DNA from: Gammaproteobacteria bacterium
Lineage (GTDB): Bacteria; Pseudomonadota; Gammaproteobacteria; Pseudomonadales; Halieaceae
Direction: 5' to 3'
DNA: 51,286 nt
Assembly: GCA_030433415.1 (NCBI GenBank)
Contig: JAUIMF010000015.1
Location: 1-51,286, forward strand
Shown: piece by piece, positions 1 to 7,284 of the stretch
Position numbering within the stretch: the stretch's first letter is position 1
Layout of the letters: each line of letters opens with the position of its first letter
Made by a program: the position numbers and the translations under genes
Notes under the pieces: model-generated
Database searches by the model: none
Told to the model about the DNA's origin: nothing
What the model saw: the letters and a program-made list of their open reading frames with translations, nothing else

Positions 1-701
1 GGACTGGCAGCAATGACTCGATCTGCCAGGCGACTGAATGGCAGAGACTGCAGCGGACCCACTCCAGTCCACCAGGGCGCACCCGCATCAATCGCGACCA
101 GCCATAGTCCCCAGAACACACAGGCATCGCCAAAATAGTTCGGGTGACGGGTATATCGCCACAGCCCTCGATCCATCACCTGGCCATGATTCGCCGGGTC
201 CGCACGAAACGCAGCCATCTGGTGATCGCCAATGCTTTCAAACAGAAAACCGATCGCCGACAGTCCCGCGCCCACATACGCCACCACGCCGGGTACCGCC
301 GTGGTGTCCGCAAACATACCAAGCTGAATCGGCAGGGCGATGAACCACAACATCAGACCCTGGAGCAGAAAAACACTGCGCAGGGTGAACAGGTGCGGAT
401 TCCCCGTGGCTTTTTCGATCATGCGCACATACCGGGGATCGGCACCGTCGCGCCGCCAGCGCAGGAACAGATAGGTTCCAAGGCGCCCTCCCCAGATGGC
501 GGTGATCACCAGCAGCAACTGGCTTGACGCTCCGCGCGGAGCCGGCAGAAAAGCAAAATAGCTCGCCGCCGCGACCACCACAAAACCAAAGGCCCAGAAG
601 CTGTCGATGTACGACACATCTTTCAGGACGATACTCACAAGCCACAGTCCCACCATGCAGGTGAGCAGCAGCAACAGGTTAATCAGCAATAACTCAATCA
701 T
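1..701 (-). CDS. DUF1295 / steroid 5-alpha-reductase-like membrane protein (3' end outside window)
   Basis: An open frame runs from an ATG at 701 leftward off the window, giving 233 residues without a stop. Several hydrophobic stretches (about residues 1-25, 35-55, 60-80, 105-125 and 130-150) indicate an integral inner-membrane protein. The segment near residue 200, RYTRHPNYFGD, is the signature of the DUF1295/isoprenylcysteine methyltransferase/steroid 5-alpha-reductase superfamily, where the His and Asn lie close to the cofactor site. Members act on hydrophobic lipids or steroids, but the substrate here cannot be read from sequence. The gene lies 20 bp downstream of the SDR gene on the same strand, so the two, with the acyl-CoA ligase before them, probably form one operon. 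Family confidence is high and functional confidence is low. Confidence 0.85.
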   Translation of the reverse strand, partial: MIELLLINLLLLLTCMVGLWLVSIVLKDVSYIDSFWAFGFVVVAAASYFAFLPAPRGASSQLLLVITAIWGGRLGTYLFLRWRRDGADPRYVRMIEKATGNPHLFTLRSVFLLQGLMLWFIALPIQLGMFADTTAVPGVVAYVGAGLSAIGFLFESIGDHQMAAFRADPANHGQVMDRGLWRYTRHPNYFGDACVFWGLWLVAIDAGAPWWTGVGPLQSLPFSRLADRVIAAS

Positions 702-721
702 GTTGGATTCCCATCAGTTCC

Positions 722-1480
722 TCAGCGTCCCGTACTTATCGTTTCCATCTTCAACATCGCCGCCAGCTGGCGCTCCTGCAGCGCCGGGTCCCGGGCCTGG
801 GCCGCGCGGACTGCTACGGCAAAGCTGTCGGTGTCCACCTCGGGCAGGTTCTTTTTCACCGCACGCAGACCCGCCTTGGCGATTGTCGCAGGCGTTTCCT
901 TGGCCCCCGCCACATGGGAGGCCATGCGCGTATCCACGGAACCCACGATGAGGTTGTGCACCTGAGTGCCCTGATCCGCAAGCTCCGCGCGCAGGGATAC
1001 GCCCATCGCCCGCGCCGCAAACTTCGACGGGCTGTAGCCCCCCATGTTGGGGATCGGCACGATGGCGGCGGCAGACAACACGTTCACGATCGCGCCACCG
1101 CCATTGGCCGCCATCTGCGGCGCAAACGCCCGGCTGAGCATCAGCGGACCGAAAAAGTTGGTGTCCATTTCACGGCGAACGGCGCTCATATCCGGTGCGG
1201 TCATCAGCGTTGTACCCGCGAAATAGCCCGCGTTGTTCACCAGAAGCTGCACATCATCGATGTTCGCCGCCAGTTCGTTGATCCGTGCCTCGTCGGTGAC
1301 ATCCAGTGCCACCAGTTCGACGCGCTCGTCATCACTATCGATTTCCAGATCCGGCGCGTTGGGATCGCGGCAGCAGGCGTAGACCTTCTTCGCCCCGGCT
1401 TCGAGCAGCGCCAGGACAAAGGCAGCGCCGATGCCACGATTACCCCCGGTCACAAGGGCCGTGGTGTTTTCAATATTCAT
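722..1480 (-). CDS. SDR family NAD(P)-dependent oxidoreductase
   Basis: This 252-residue protein is a classical short-chain dehydrogenase/reductase. The nucleotide-binding TGGNRGIG motif is at residues 11-18, NNAG at 82-85, and the catalytic residues are Ser136, Tyr149 and Lys153 (YSPSK). The length is normal for a single-domain classical SDR, and the start at 1480 follows a good purine-rich site (AGGAGAGAAC). It would oxidise a hydroxyl or reduce a ketone using NAD(P)(H) in the cytosol; the substrate cannot be assigned. It sits 12 bp downstream of the acyl-CoA ligase gene and 20 bp upstream of the DUF1295 gene, all on the minus strand. This suggests work on the same hydrophobic or aromatic compound. 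Confidence 0.93.
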   Translation of the reverse strand: MNIENTTALVTGGNRGIGAAFVLALLEAGAKKVYACCRDPNAPDLEIDSDDERVELVALDVTDEARINELAANIDDVQLLVNNAGYFAGTTLMTAPDMSAVRREMDTNFFGPLMLSRAFAPQMAANGGGAIVNVLSAAAIVPIPNMGGYSPSKFAARAMGVSLRAELADQGTQVHNLIVGSVDTRMASHVAGAKETPATIAKAGLRAVKKNLPEVDTDSFAVAVRAAQARDPALQERQLAAMLKMETISTGR

Positions 1481-1492
1481 GTTCTCTCCTGC

Positions 1493-3358
1493 TTAGTCTG
1501 TGCAGAGCACCAGGGTGGACGGCTGCGGGGCGTACAGCGCCGCGATCTCTTCGGGACGATTGTCGGCCGCTATGCGTTGATTGATTGTGCCTTTGTCAGA
1601 AATTTCGTGACGCTGGGGGTCCGGCAGGCGCTGCATGAAGGCGAGGCGCCGAATGGCTGAGCTGTTACCGGGATTTGTCGTGTTATAGGCATCCAGACGC
1701 TCCTGAAGCTGCGCTCTTATGGCGGGGTGCTCCAGCAACGCCTGGCCCTCGGGCAGGGGGTTGTCACCCACAAGGTCAGTTATCGCCGAGGCATTGGGTA
1801 CCAGTAGCGCTGCCAGATAGTCCCGATTGATACCGCACAGCAGCACGTCGCTCGCCAGGGGCGACAGCGCCGCAAGCAGCTGAGCCCGTACTGCACCGGA
1901 ACGCACCCAGGTCCCCGAGTTCAACTTGAATTCCTCGACCAGACGTCCCGCGTAAGCGAGCCCCTGCTCCGGAGCAGCGGGATCGTGAAACCGGGCCGCG
2001 TCACCGGTGATAAAACACCCCTCTTCATCAAAGGCCTCAACGCTGGCATCAAGGTTGTCCAGATACCCACGCATGACATTGGGACCACGCAGGCGGATTT
2101 CGTACCGATCGTCTTCGAGGGGAACCAAGCGTGTATCGATACCGGGAAGGGGAAGGCCGATGCCCACCTGATCCGTCGGGAAATAGATCGCCATGCAACC
2201 CGAGCTGCTCTCGGTCAATCCATAACCCGTCGTCATCATGATGCGGTGACCACAGGCCTCGACCGCCATGGTCTGGAGTGCATCCATAACCGGTTGCGAC
2301 AGCCCTGCTCCACCGTAAAGCATGAGTCGAATACGCGAGAAAAAAGTCTTCCGCAACGTTTCATCCTGTCGCAACGCGTCCACCAGCATGCCGTAACCCA
2401 GGGGCACATTGCAGAAATAGGACAGGGGGATTTCCCGCAGATTGGCGATGGTTTCGTCAAACAGGCCTGGCACTGGCTTGCCGTCATCGATGTACAGAGA
2501 CCCACCGAAAACCGCGGCAGCGTATAGATTGAACGCGCCGGACACGTGACTCCACGGCAGCCAGTCGAGCATGATATCGGACCACCCCGCGGCCTTGCCC
2601 AGAATCTGCCATGCCTGATGCAGGTTGGTCAGAATCATGCGCTGGGACTGGGGCACCGCTTTGGGACGTCCCGTCGAACCAGACGTCAGCATGTAGGCTG
2701 CGGCGGCATCGGGATCGGCAGGTTGCAGGTACGGTGCGGGATCTGTAGCGAGCAGCGCCTCGAGGCTGGTGCTGCCCGGCCAGTCCTGCGCCGATGCCTG
2801 CGCCACAATAAGCTGCCCGGCACCCTGACCCAGCATCTGCTTTGCCGCTTCGATCTGCGCCGTCGCCTCGGCGAAGAGAAAGGATGGCCGCACCAGCTTC
2901 ACCACATGCTCAAGGCGACTGAAATCACCGCCCGCAGCGACATAACCAGCACTCACGGGACATACGATGACCCCCGCCGCCATCGCCCCGAGACGGATGA
3001 GGACATGGGCCAGGGAATTACCCGTCAGGATCAGCAATACCTGTCCCCGGGCCCCGCGCGCCTGAAACCACGACGCAATGGCCTCTACCTGATCACACAA
3101 CTGAGCGTAGGTGATGGTCTCCCAGGGCGCACCCGCCACCGCGCCACCGGGACCGCGGCGACCATAGGCGACCTTGTCTGGCTGTGCCGCCGCCTGGGCA
3201 CGAATATGAGGGAGGATCGTCGGATCGAACGCAGTCAGCGCCGTGCCGTGACGCAGCCAGATACTGCCGTCTTCGTCGCGGCGGACCCGAAGGTTCATCG
3301 GTGGTAAATCGTTGGGCCGATAGGAAGCGCCACGCCAGCTTCGTGCGGAGTTATCCAT
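1493..3358 (-). CDS. AMP-dependent acyl-CoA synthetase, feruloyl-CoA synthase-like
   Basis: This is a 621-residue ANL-superfamily enzyme that would adenylate a carboxylic acid and transfer it to CoA. The AMP-binding P-loop, LTSGSTGRPKAV, lies near residues 224-235, and a TTGYGLTESSSG block forms the adenine-binding region. The WLPWSHVSGAFN segment and overall length resemble the family usually annotated feruloyl-CoA synthase rather than short acetyl-CoA synthetases. I chose the ATG at 3358 because it follows an AGAAGAG site and starts close to the conserved N-terminus. An in-frame ATG at 3469 would add 37 residues of unlikely sequence, and an ATG at 3298 is also possible. It heads a minus-strand operon with the SDR and DUF1295 genes. 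A cinnamate-like or other cyclic acid is a plausible substrate, but this is unproven. Confidence 0.88.
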   Translation of the reverse strand: MDNSARSWRGASYRPNDLPPMNLRVRRDEDGSIWLRHGTALTAFDPTILPHIRAQAAAQPDKVAYGRRGPGGAVAGAPWETITYAQLCDQVEAIASWFQARGARGQVLLILTGNSLAHVLIRLGAMAAGVIVCPVSAGYVAAGGDFSRLEHVVKLVRPSFLFAEATAQIEAAKQMLGQGAGQLIVAQASAQDWPGSTSLEALLATDPAPYLQPADPDAAAAYMLTSGSTGRPKAVPQSQRMILTNLHQAWQILGKAAGWSDIMLDWLPWSHVSGAFNLYAAAVFGGSLYIDDGKPVPGLFDETIANLREIPLSYFCNVPLGYGMLVDALRQDETLRKTFFSRIRLMLYGGAGLSQPVMDALQTMAVEACGHRIMMTTGYGLTESSSGCMAIYFPTDQVGIGLPLPGIDTRLVPLEDDRYEIRLRGPNVMRGYLDNLDASVEAFDEEGCFITGDAARFHDPAAPEQGLAYAGRLVEEFKLNSGTWVRSGAVRAQLLAALSPLASDVLLCGINRDYLAALLVPNASAITDLVGDNPLPEGQALLEHPAIRAQLQERLDAYNTTNPGNSSAIRRLAFMQRLPDPQRHEISDKGTINQRIAADNRPEEIAALYAPQPSTLVLCTD

Positions 3359-3539
3359 GCTGCTCTTCTGCCTGTTGGTTCCCGCGCAGACCGCCCGCGA
3401 GGGCTCTGTGCAGGGAAACTCTTTATTGGTCTTGTTATAAAAGATACTATTGCCAGGCCTTATCGGCAAGACATACGGCGGTTACCGTCAATGGAATTGT
3501 CTGGCGAGGCTTTTTATGCACCAGACTCAGGAGCCCAGA

Positions 3540-3980
3540 ATGACCGAAAACAACGCATCCTCCGGCAGTACCCAACTCGCTACCGTAGAAGCCCTCATCG
3601 CTGCCTGGAAATGCAAAGACGTGCAGGGAGTACTCGACCTGTTGTGCGAGGACGTCGAGTATCATTTTCTCGTCGGTGAGCGCCCCCTGGTAGGCAAGGA
3701 GTGGGTCGCGCGCTTCCTTGACCGCTTTAAAGAGCACATCGGAGACACCAATGACTGGCGCATCGCCCGCCACGCTGAAGCGGGCAACCTGCTGCTGATT
3801 GAAGGTATCGACGATTATGTCGATACCGAGGGAACGCACATTCGCTACCCCTATATGGGAGCTTTCGAATTTCGCGACGGCCTGATTCACCGCTGGCGGG
3901 ACTACGCAGACCGCACGCTCATCGCCGATCAGCGCGCGGGCAAGGCACTGCCCGACTGGCTAGTCCCGCTGGTAGCTTAG
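3540..3980 (+). CDS. NTF2-like / limonene-epoxide-hydrolase-fold protein
   Basis: This 146-residue protein has the NTF2/SnoaL cone fold signature: an N-terminal helix region, a VEYHF strand near residue 39, and a C-terminal RDGLIHRWRDYAD block at about 112-124. That block matches the end of limonene-1,2-epoxide hydrolases, whose last catalytic Asp corresponds to Asp124. The position matching the catalytic Arg-x-Asp reads E-G-I-D (88-91), so Asp91 is present but Arg is replaced by Gly. Strict epoxide hydrolase chemistry is therefore doubtful. The ATG at 3540 follows CAGGAG; earlier in-frame ATGs (3450 and 3516) lack support. The gene is divergent from the feruloyl-CoA-synthase-like gene and its 3' end overlaps the convergent SnoaL gene by 21 bp. 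Confidence 0.85.
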   Translation: MTENNASSGSTQLATVEALIAAWKCKDVQGVLDLLCEDVEYHFLVGERPLVGKEWVARFLDRFKEHIGDTNDWRIARHAEAGNLLLIEGIDDYVDTEGTHIRYPYMGAFEFRDGLIHRWRDYADRTLIADQRAGKALPDWLVPLVA

Positions 3981-4499
3981 GTCCGCGAAACCCTTTACCC
4001 CTAGGTGGAATTTGGGATGCGCGGGGTCGAATAACCCCGCGCACCAATCCTCGCGGGTATCCATGTCGCGGTTCCAGTCGAAGGCCATACGCCGGTGGGC
4101 GATCTTCCACTCCCCGCCGCGGCATTCGAATTTGTCGTGCAGGCGTCCACCGGTAAACGTATCTGTCGACGCCTCACCTTCGCCGACGCGAGCAAAGGTC
4201 AGCACGTAGGTTTCTGCCCACGCCACATCACCGTCGAACTCCACATGGGTGCTGCACAGGTAGTGCGCCAGCGGGCCCATGAGCTTCAGGCGTTCCACCG
4301 CGCCTTCCACGTACTCTCTGGCCGGGCCGCAGTAGGTGCTGCCATGCTCCTCAATCGCACCCTCGTGGTAACAGCTCAACAACAATTCCCCATCGGCGCG
4401 ATCCACCCCCCGCGCATAGCGCGCGAGCACCTCGAGAATTTCCTGACGGGCCATGAATCGGGACAGTTTGTCGGTCTGCGTTTCGGTTGATGTGCTCAC
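3960..4499 (-). CDS. SnoaL-like domain protein (SnoaL_4 type)
   Basis: This 179-residue protein belongs to the SnoaL_4 branch of the NTF2-like superfamily, which includes dehydratases and isomerases acting on polycyclic substrates. Family features are the N-terminal helix with YARGVDRAD (about 27-35), the STHVEFDGDVAWAETYVL strand (about 83-100), and a GGRLHDKFECRGGEWKIAHR segment (about 117-136). The ATG at 4499 lies 77 bp from the divergent small NTF2 gene, so the two share a promoter region. The stop overlaps the 3' end of the convergent gene at 3540-3980. Possible roles are dehydration or isomerisation in breakdown of a ring compound; this is inference from the fold and from the neighbouring ligases, SDR and receptor. 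Confidence 0.88.
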   Translation of the reverse strand: MSTSTETQTDKLSRFMARQEILEVLARYARGVDRADGELLLSCYHEGAIEEHGSTYCGPAREYVEGAVERLKLMGPLAHYLCSTHVEFDGDVAWAETYVLTFARVGEGEASTDTFTGGRLHDKFECRGGEWKIAHRRMAFDWNRDMDTREDWCAGLFDPAHPKFHLGVKGFADLSYQRD

Positions 4500-4576
4500 G
4501 ATTTATTCTTCTCCACGGTGAAAAACACTGGTCAATTGTTCCGTTCCTGTTTATCTTAGGCCTCTCAAGTTTTGTT

Positions 4577-4975
4577 ATGCAACCTACAAATATGAATAAT
4601 GCCGAAGCCAATCTTGAACTTGCCCGCCGCTTTGTGGACGCCCTGAATGCCAACGACGGCGACACCGTGCGCGAAATTTACGCCCCCGATGCGCGCATCT
4701 GGCACAATTTTGAAGAAGGCCTGCAGAGCGTGGACCTGAATGTTCGCACCCTGGGCTGGATGCACCGCAAACTGCCCACGCTGAATTACGAGCTGGTACG
4801 ACTCGAAGCCCTGAGCAACGGTTATCTGCAACAGCACGTGCTGCGCGGAACGACCGCCAGTGGCGATGAAATCGCGCTCAAGGCCTGCGTGGTCGTCACG
4901 GTAGAAGACGGCCGCATCACCGCCCTTGAGGAGTATCTGGACCCGGCCCAGGTGGCAGTGCTACAGAACGCCTGA
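4577..4975 (+). CDS. SnoaL/ketosteroid-isomerase-like small protein
   Basis: This protein of about 132 residues has the ordinary SnoaL layout: NLELARRFVDALNANDGDTV at the N-terminus, a DARIWHNFE strand, and a C-terminal GRITALEEYLDPAQ block typical of ketosteroid-isomerase-like members. It is not exported. The start is uncertain. ATG 4577 (MQPTN) and ATG 4592 (MNNAEA) both fit the family length and neither has a strong Shine-Dalgarno. An upstream ATG at 4487 would overlap the divergent gene at 3960-4499 and encode an unlikely leader. The stop is 4 bp before the GTG start of the next acyl-CoA ligase, so the pair is probably cotranscribed and translationally coupled. Confidence 0.85.
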   Translation: MQPTNMNNAEANLELARRFVDALNANDGDTVREIYAPDARIWHNFEEGLQSVDLNVRTLGWMHRKLPTLNYELVRLEALSNGYLQQHVLRGTTASGDEIALKACVVVTVEDGRITALEEYLDPAQVAVLQNA

Positions 4976-4979
4976 TCCC

Positions 4980-6584
4980 GTGAAGGAATCCGTCGCACAC
5001 CCACCCTGGTTTTCCGGGGAAACCCCGTCGGCAGACGACAGCGTTCTGTCCCGGGTAGTCATCCGCCGCGCCGACAAGGCGCCGAACGAAACCCTCGCCC
5101 TGTTTCCCGACGGCAGTTCGTGGACCAACGCCGAGACCCGCGCGCGAATGGAGGGGGCTGCCGAACTCCTGACAGAGAAAAACGTTCGCCGGGGTGACCA
5201 CGTCGCTGTGTGGCTGCCCAATGGGGCGGATCTCTTTCAGCTCTGGTTGGCCTGCAGTCATGTCGGAGCGGTGTTTATTCCCCTGAACACCGACTATCGG
5301 GGCAGCATACTCGGCCATGCCCTCTCCGAGTGCGCGCCAGAGCTGCTCGTGCTGCACCCGTCCCTGGCGGATCGCCTGGATCTGCTGGACCGCTACCCTG
5401 CTAATTCCGTGCTCATCTGCGGCGAGAGCAAAGCCTCAATTTACCCGGCCTTGGGCGGCCTGCCCACAAGTGCCCGCGAACCCATCGAGGCTGCGCAGCT
5501 GGAGCCCTGGGACCCCCACATGGTGATCTTTACCTCGGGCACTACCGGTGCGTCGAAGGGAGTGCTTTGCCCCTACGGACACATCTACAGCACCGCCCAG
5601 GCCACCTACGGCTACCTCAACGATCAGGACACCATGCTCACGGAGCTGCCCATCTTTCACGTGGGAGGCGCGGCGTCGGTGGTCGCCGCCCTGTGCAATG
5701 GTTCGCGTCTGGCGATCTACCCGGGATTCAGCACTCACAGCTACTGGGATCGCGTAGCTGCGGTAGCGGCGACTTCGACATCGGGGTTGATCGGTTCCAT
5801 GGCCGACTTTCTGGCCTCCACACCCGTGACAGAGCAGGACGCGGACAATTCCCTGCGCATCATGACCCTGATGCTCACGGAGCAGGCCATGGGAGTCGCG
5901 AAGCGCTTCGATTTTCAGACGCTGTCGGGCTTCAACATGACCGAGCTGTCCGGCCCCCTCATCACTGAACTGGACTGTCAGGTTGCGGGCTCTCTCGGCC
6001 GCCCCCGCACCGGCTGTGAATGTCGGGTCGTCGATGAACATGACATGCTCTGCCCCGACGGCGAAGTGGGCGAACTGGTGGTACGCCACGAGCACCCATG
6101 GACGCTGTTCGCGGGTTATCTCAATCGTCCCGATGCCACCGCCGATGCCTGGCGCAATGGCTGGTTCCATACGGGCGACCTGGTCCGCAAAGACAGCTCG
6201 GGCAATTACTTTTATGTCGACCGCAAGAAAGACGCGATCCGCCGTCGTGGAGAAAACGTGTCTTCTGCCGAAGTCGAAGCCGAAGCCCTGGCGCACCCCC
6301 AGGTTCAAGAAGCCTGCGCCGTAGCCGTTCCCAGTGAGCAGGCCGAGGACGAAATCCTGTTGGCCTATGTCAGCTCAGAGTCTTTGGCACCCAAAGCGTT
6401 GGCGGAGTTCCTGGTGCCCCGTATGCCGCATTTTATGGTGCCGCGGTACTTCCGCGCCGTATCAGAGCTGCCACGCACCCCAACCAATAAGGTACGAAAA
6501 GTCGCGGTCCGCGAAACAGGTATCACCGAAGACACCTGGGACCGGGAAGCCCACGGCATGGTGCTCAAACGCACACGTTTCTGA
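4980..6584 (+). CDS. AMP-dependent acyl-CoA ligase, crotonobetaine/carnitine-CoA ligase-like
   Basis: This ANL-superfamily ligase of about 534 residues has its AMP-binding loop MVIFTSGTTGASKGV at residues 181-195, a FNMTELSG region, GWFHTGDLVRKD, the RRRGENVSSAEVE hinge and a C-terminal TNKVRK carrying the catalytic Lys. The general look is closest to CaiC-like or medium-chain ligases, which is a family statement and not a substrate assignment. I propose GTG 4980, which leaves 4 bp after the preceding stop. The alternative ATG at 4926 would overlap the SnoaL gene by 50 bp and encode a non-conserved leader. It lies 49 bp upstream of the exported epoxide-hydrolase-like gene. Two different acyl-CoA ligases within 5 kb suggest that a substrate and a later ring-cleavage product each need CoA activation. 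Confidence 0.88.
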   Translation: MKESVAHPPWFSGETPSADDSVLSRVVIRRADKAPNETLALFPDGSSWTNAETRARMEGAAELLTEKNVRRGDHVAVWLPNGADLFQLWLACSHVGAVFIPLNTDYRGSILGHALSECAPELLVLHPSLADRLDLLDRYPANSVLICGESKASIYPALGGLPTSAREPIEAAQLEPWDPHMVIFTSGTTGASKGVLCPYGHIYSTAQATYGYLNDQDTMLTELPIFHVGGAASVVAALCNGSRLAIYPGFSTHSYWDRVAAVAATSTSGLIGSMADFLASTPVTEQDADNSLRIMTLMLTEQAMGVAKRFDFQTLSGFNMTELSGPLITELDCQVAGSLGRPRTGCECRVVDEHDMLCPDGEVGELVVRHEHPWTLFAGYLNRPDATADAWRNGWFHTGDLVRKDSSGNYFYVDRKKDAIRRRGENVSSAEVEAEALAHPQVQEACAVAVPSEQAEDEILLAYVSSESLAPKALAEFLVPRMPHFMVPRYFRAVSELPRTPTNKVRKVAVRETGITEDTWDREAHGMVLKRTRF

Positions 6585-6633
6585 GGCATTCCATGCCCCT
6601 AATCCGCCGATAACGTCATAAGAGGAATACCCT

Positions 6634-7128
6634 ATGCGTCTTTCATCTTCACGCCACACCCGCCCCCTGGCCCGACAACTGCTGGGTGCCGTCGCCCTGA
6701 CTACGGGACTTCTGGGTGCCCCGGGGGTCCTTGCTCAGGATCCTCCGCTGGTCGTCGCGCACAATATGGTCAATGCCTGGAATGACCTCGATGCCAATGC
6801 CATCGCCGATCTATTCGCCGAAGACGGCGTTTTCCGGAGCATGATGATGGACGAGGGTCTCGTGGGACGCGAGGCCATGCGCGATCACTTCACACGACTG
6901 CTCAAGGGAGCGACGGCGCTGGAATTACAGCTTCGCAATATCGCTGAAACCAACAACGGCGTAGTCTTTCTGGAGCGCTTGGACGTGTTCACCTACAAGG
7001 GGAAAGAAGGCGCCCTTCCTGTAGTCGCAGTCCTGGATATCGCAGATGGCAAGGTCACCGCCTGGCGGGAGTACTACGATCGCGCCGCCCTGCTGCGGGA
7101 AATGGGCATTAAAGAAGGCGAGCACTAG
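6634..7128 (+). CDS. Exported limonene-epoxide-hydrolase-like NTF2-fold protein
   Basis: This 164-residue protein begins with a Sec signal peptide: basic n-region, hydrophobic QLLGAVALTTGLLGAPGV, and a likely cut after Ala34 (VLA|Q). The mature part is an NTF2-like domain. It retains the limonene-1,2-epoxide-hydrolase triad pattern: E-R-L-D at 114-117 (Arg115, Asp117) and W-R-E-Y-Y-D ending at Asp149. The Tyr and Asn that position water in characterised enzymes appear as Phe67 and Ser69, so activity is not certain. ATG 6634 follows an AGAGGAA site. It is the last gene of the plus-strand group and converges on the TonB receptor gene. A periplasmic location would let it act on substrate just after uptake. 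Confidence 0.87.
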   Translation: MRLSSSRHTRPLARQLLGAVALTTGLLGAPGVLAQDPPLVVAHNMVNAWNDLDANAIADLFAEDGVFRSMMMDEGLVGREAMRDHFTRLLKGATALELQLRNIAETNNGVVFLERLDVFTYKGKEGALPVVAVLDIADGKVTAWREYYDRAALLREMGIKEGEH

Positions 7129-7218
7129 ACCGCGTCGGTTCGCCCCCCAGCACCGGTACAAATACCCTCTACACCCAGCTCATACACACAGCCCGGGCGC
7201 AATACCCGGGTACAAAAA

Positions 7219-7242
7219 CTGGGCATAAATCCTGGGCATAAA
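7219..7242 (+). repeat. 11-bp direct repeat, two copies
   Basis: CTGGGCATAAA occurs at 7219-7229 and again at 7232-7242, a 13-bp period, between the convergent genes. A similar CCCGGG duplication lies just before it. It may be slipped-strand duplication beside the terminator; no function is visible. Confidence 0.6.
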
Positions 7243-7266
7243 AAGGGGGCGGTATTCGCCGCCCCC
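7240..7266 (-). terminator. Rho-independent terminator of the TonB receptor gene
   Basis: An 8-bp perfect GC stem (GGGGGCGG at 7245-7252, CCGCCCCC at 7259-7266) encloses a 6-nt loop. Read on the minus strand it is followed by TTTTT (7244-7240). It lies 19 bp past the end of the receptor gene. The plus-strand side has no T-run, so it serves mainly the minus strand. Confidence 0.85.
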
Positions 7267-7284
7267 TGTCCGCCAGACCAGACG

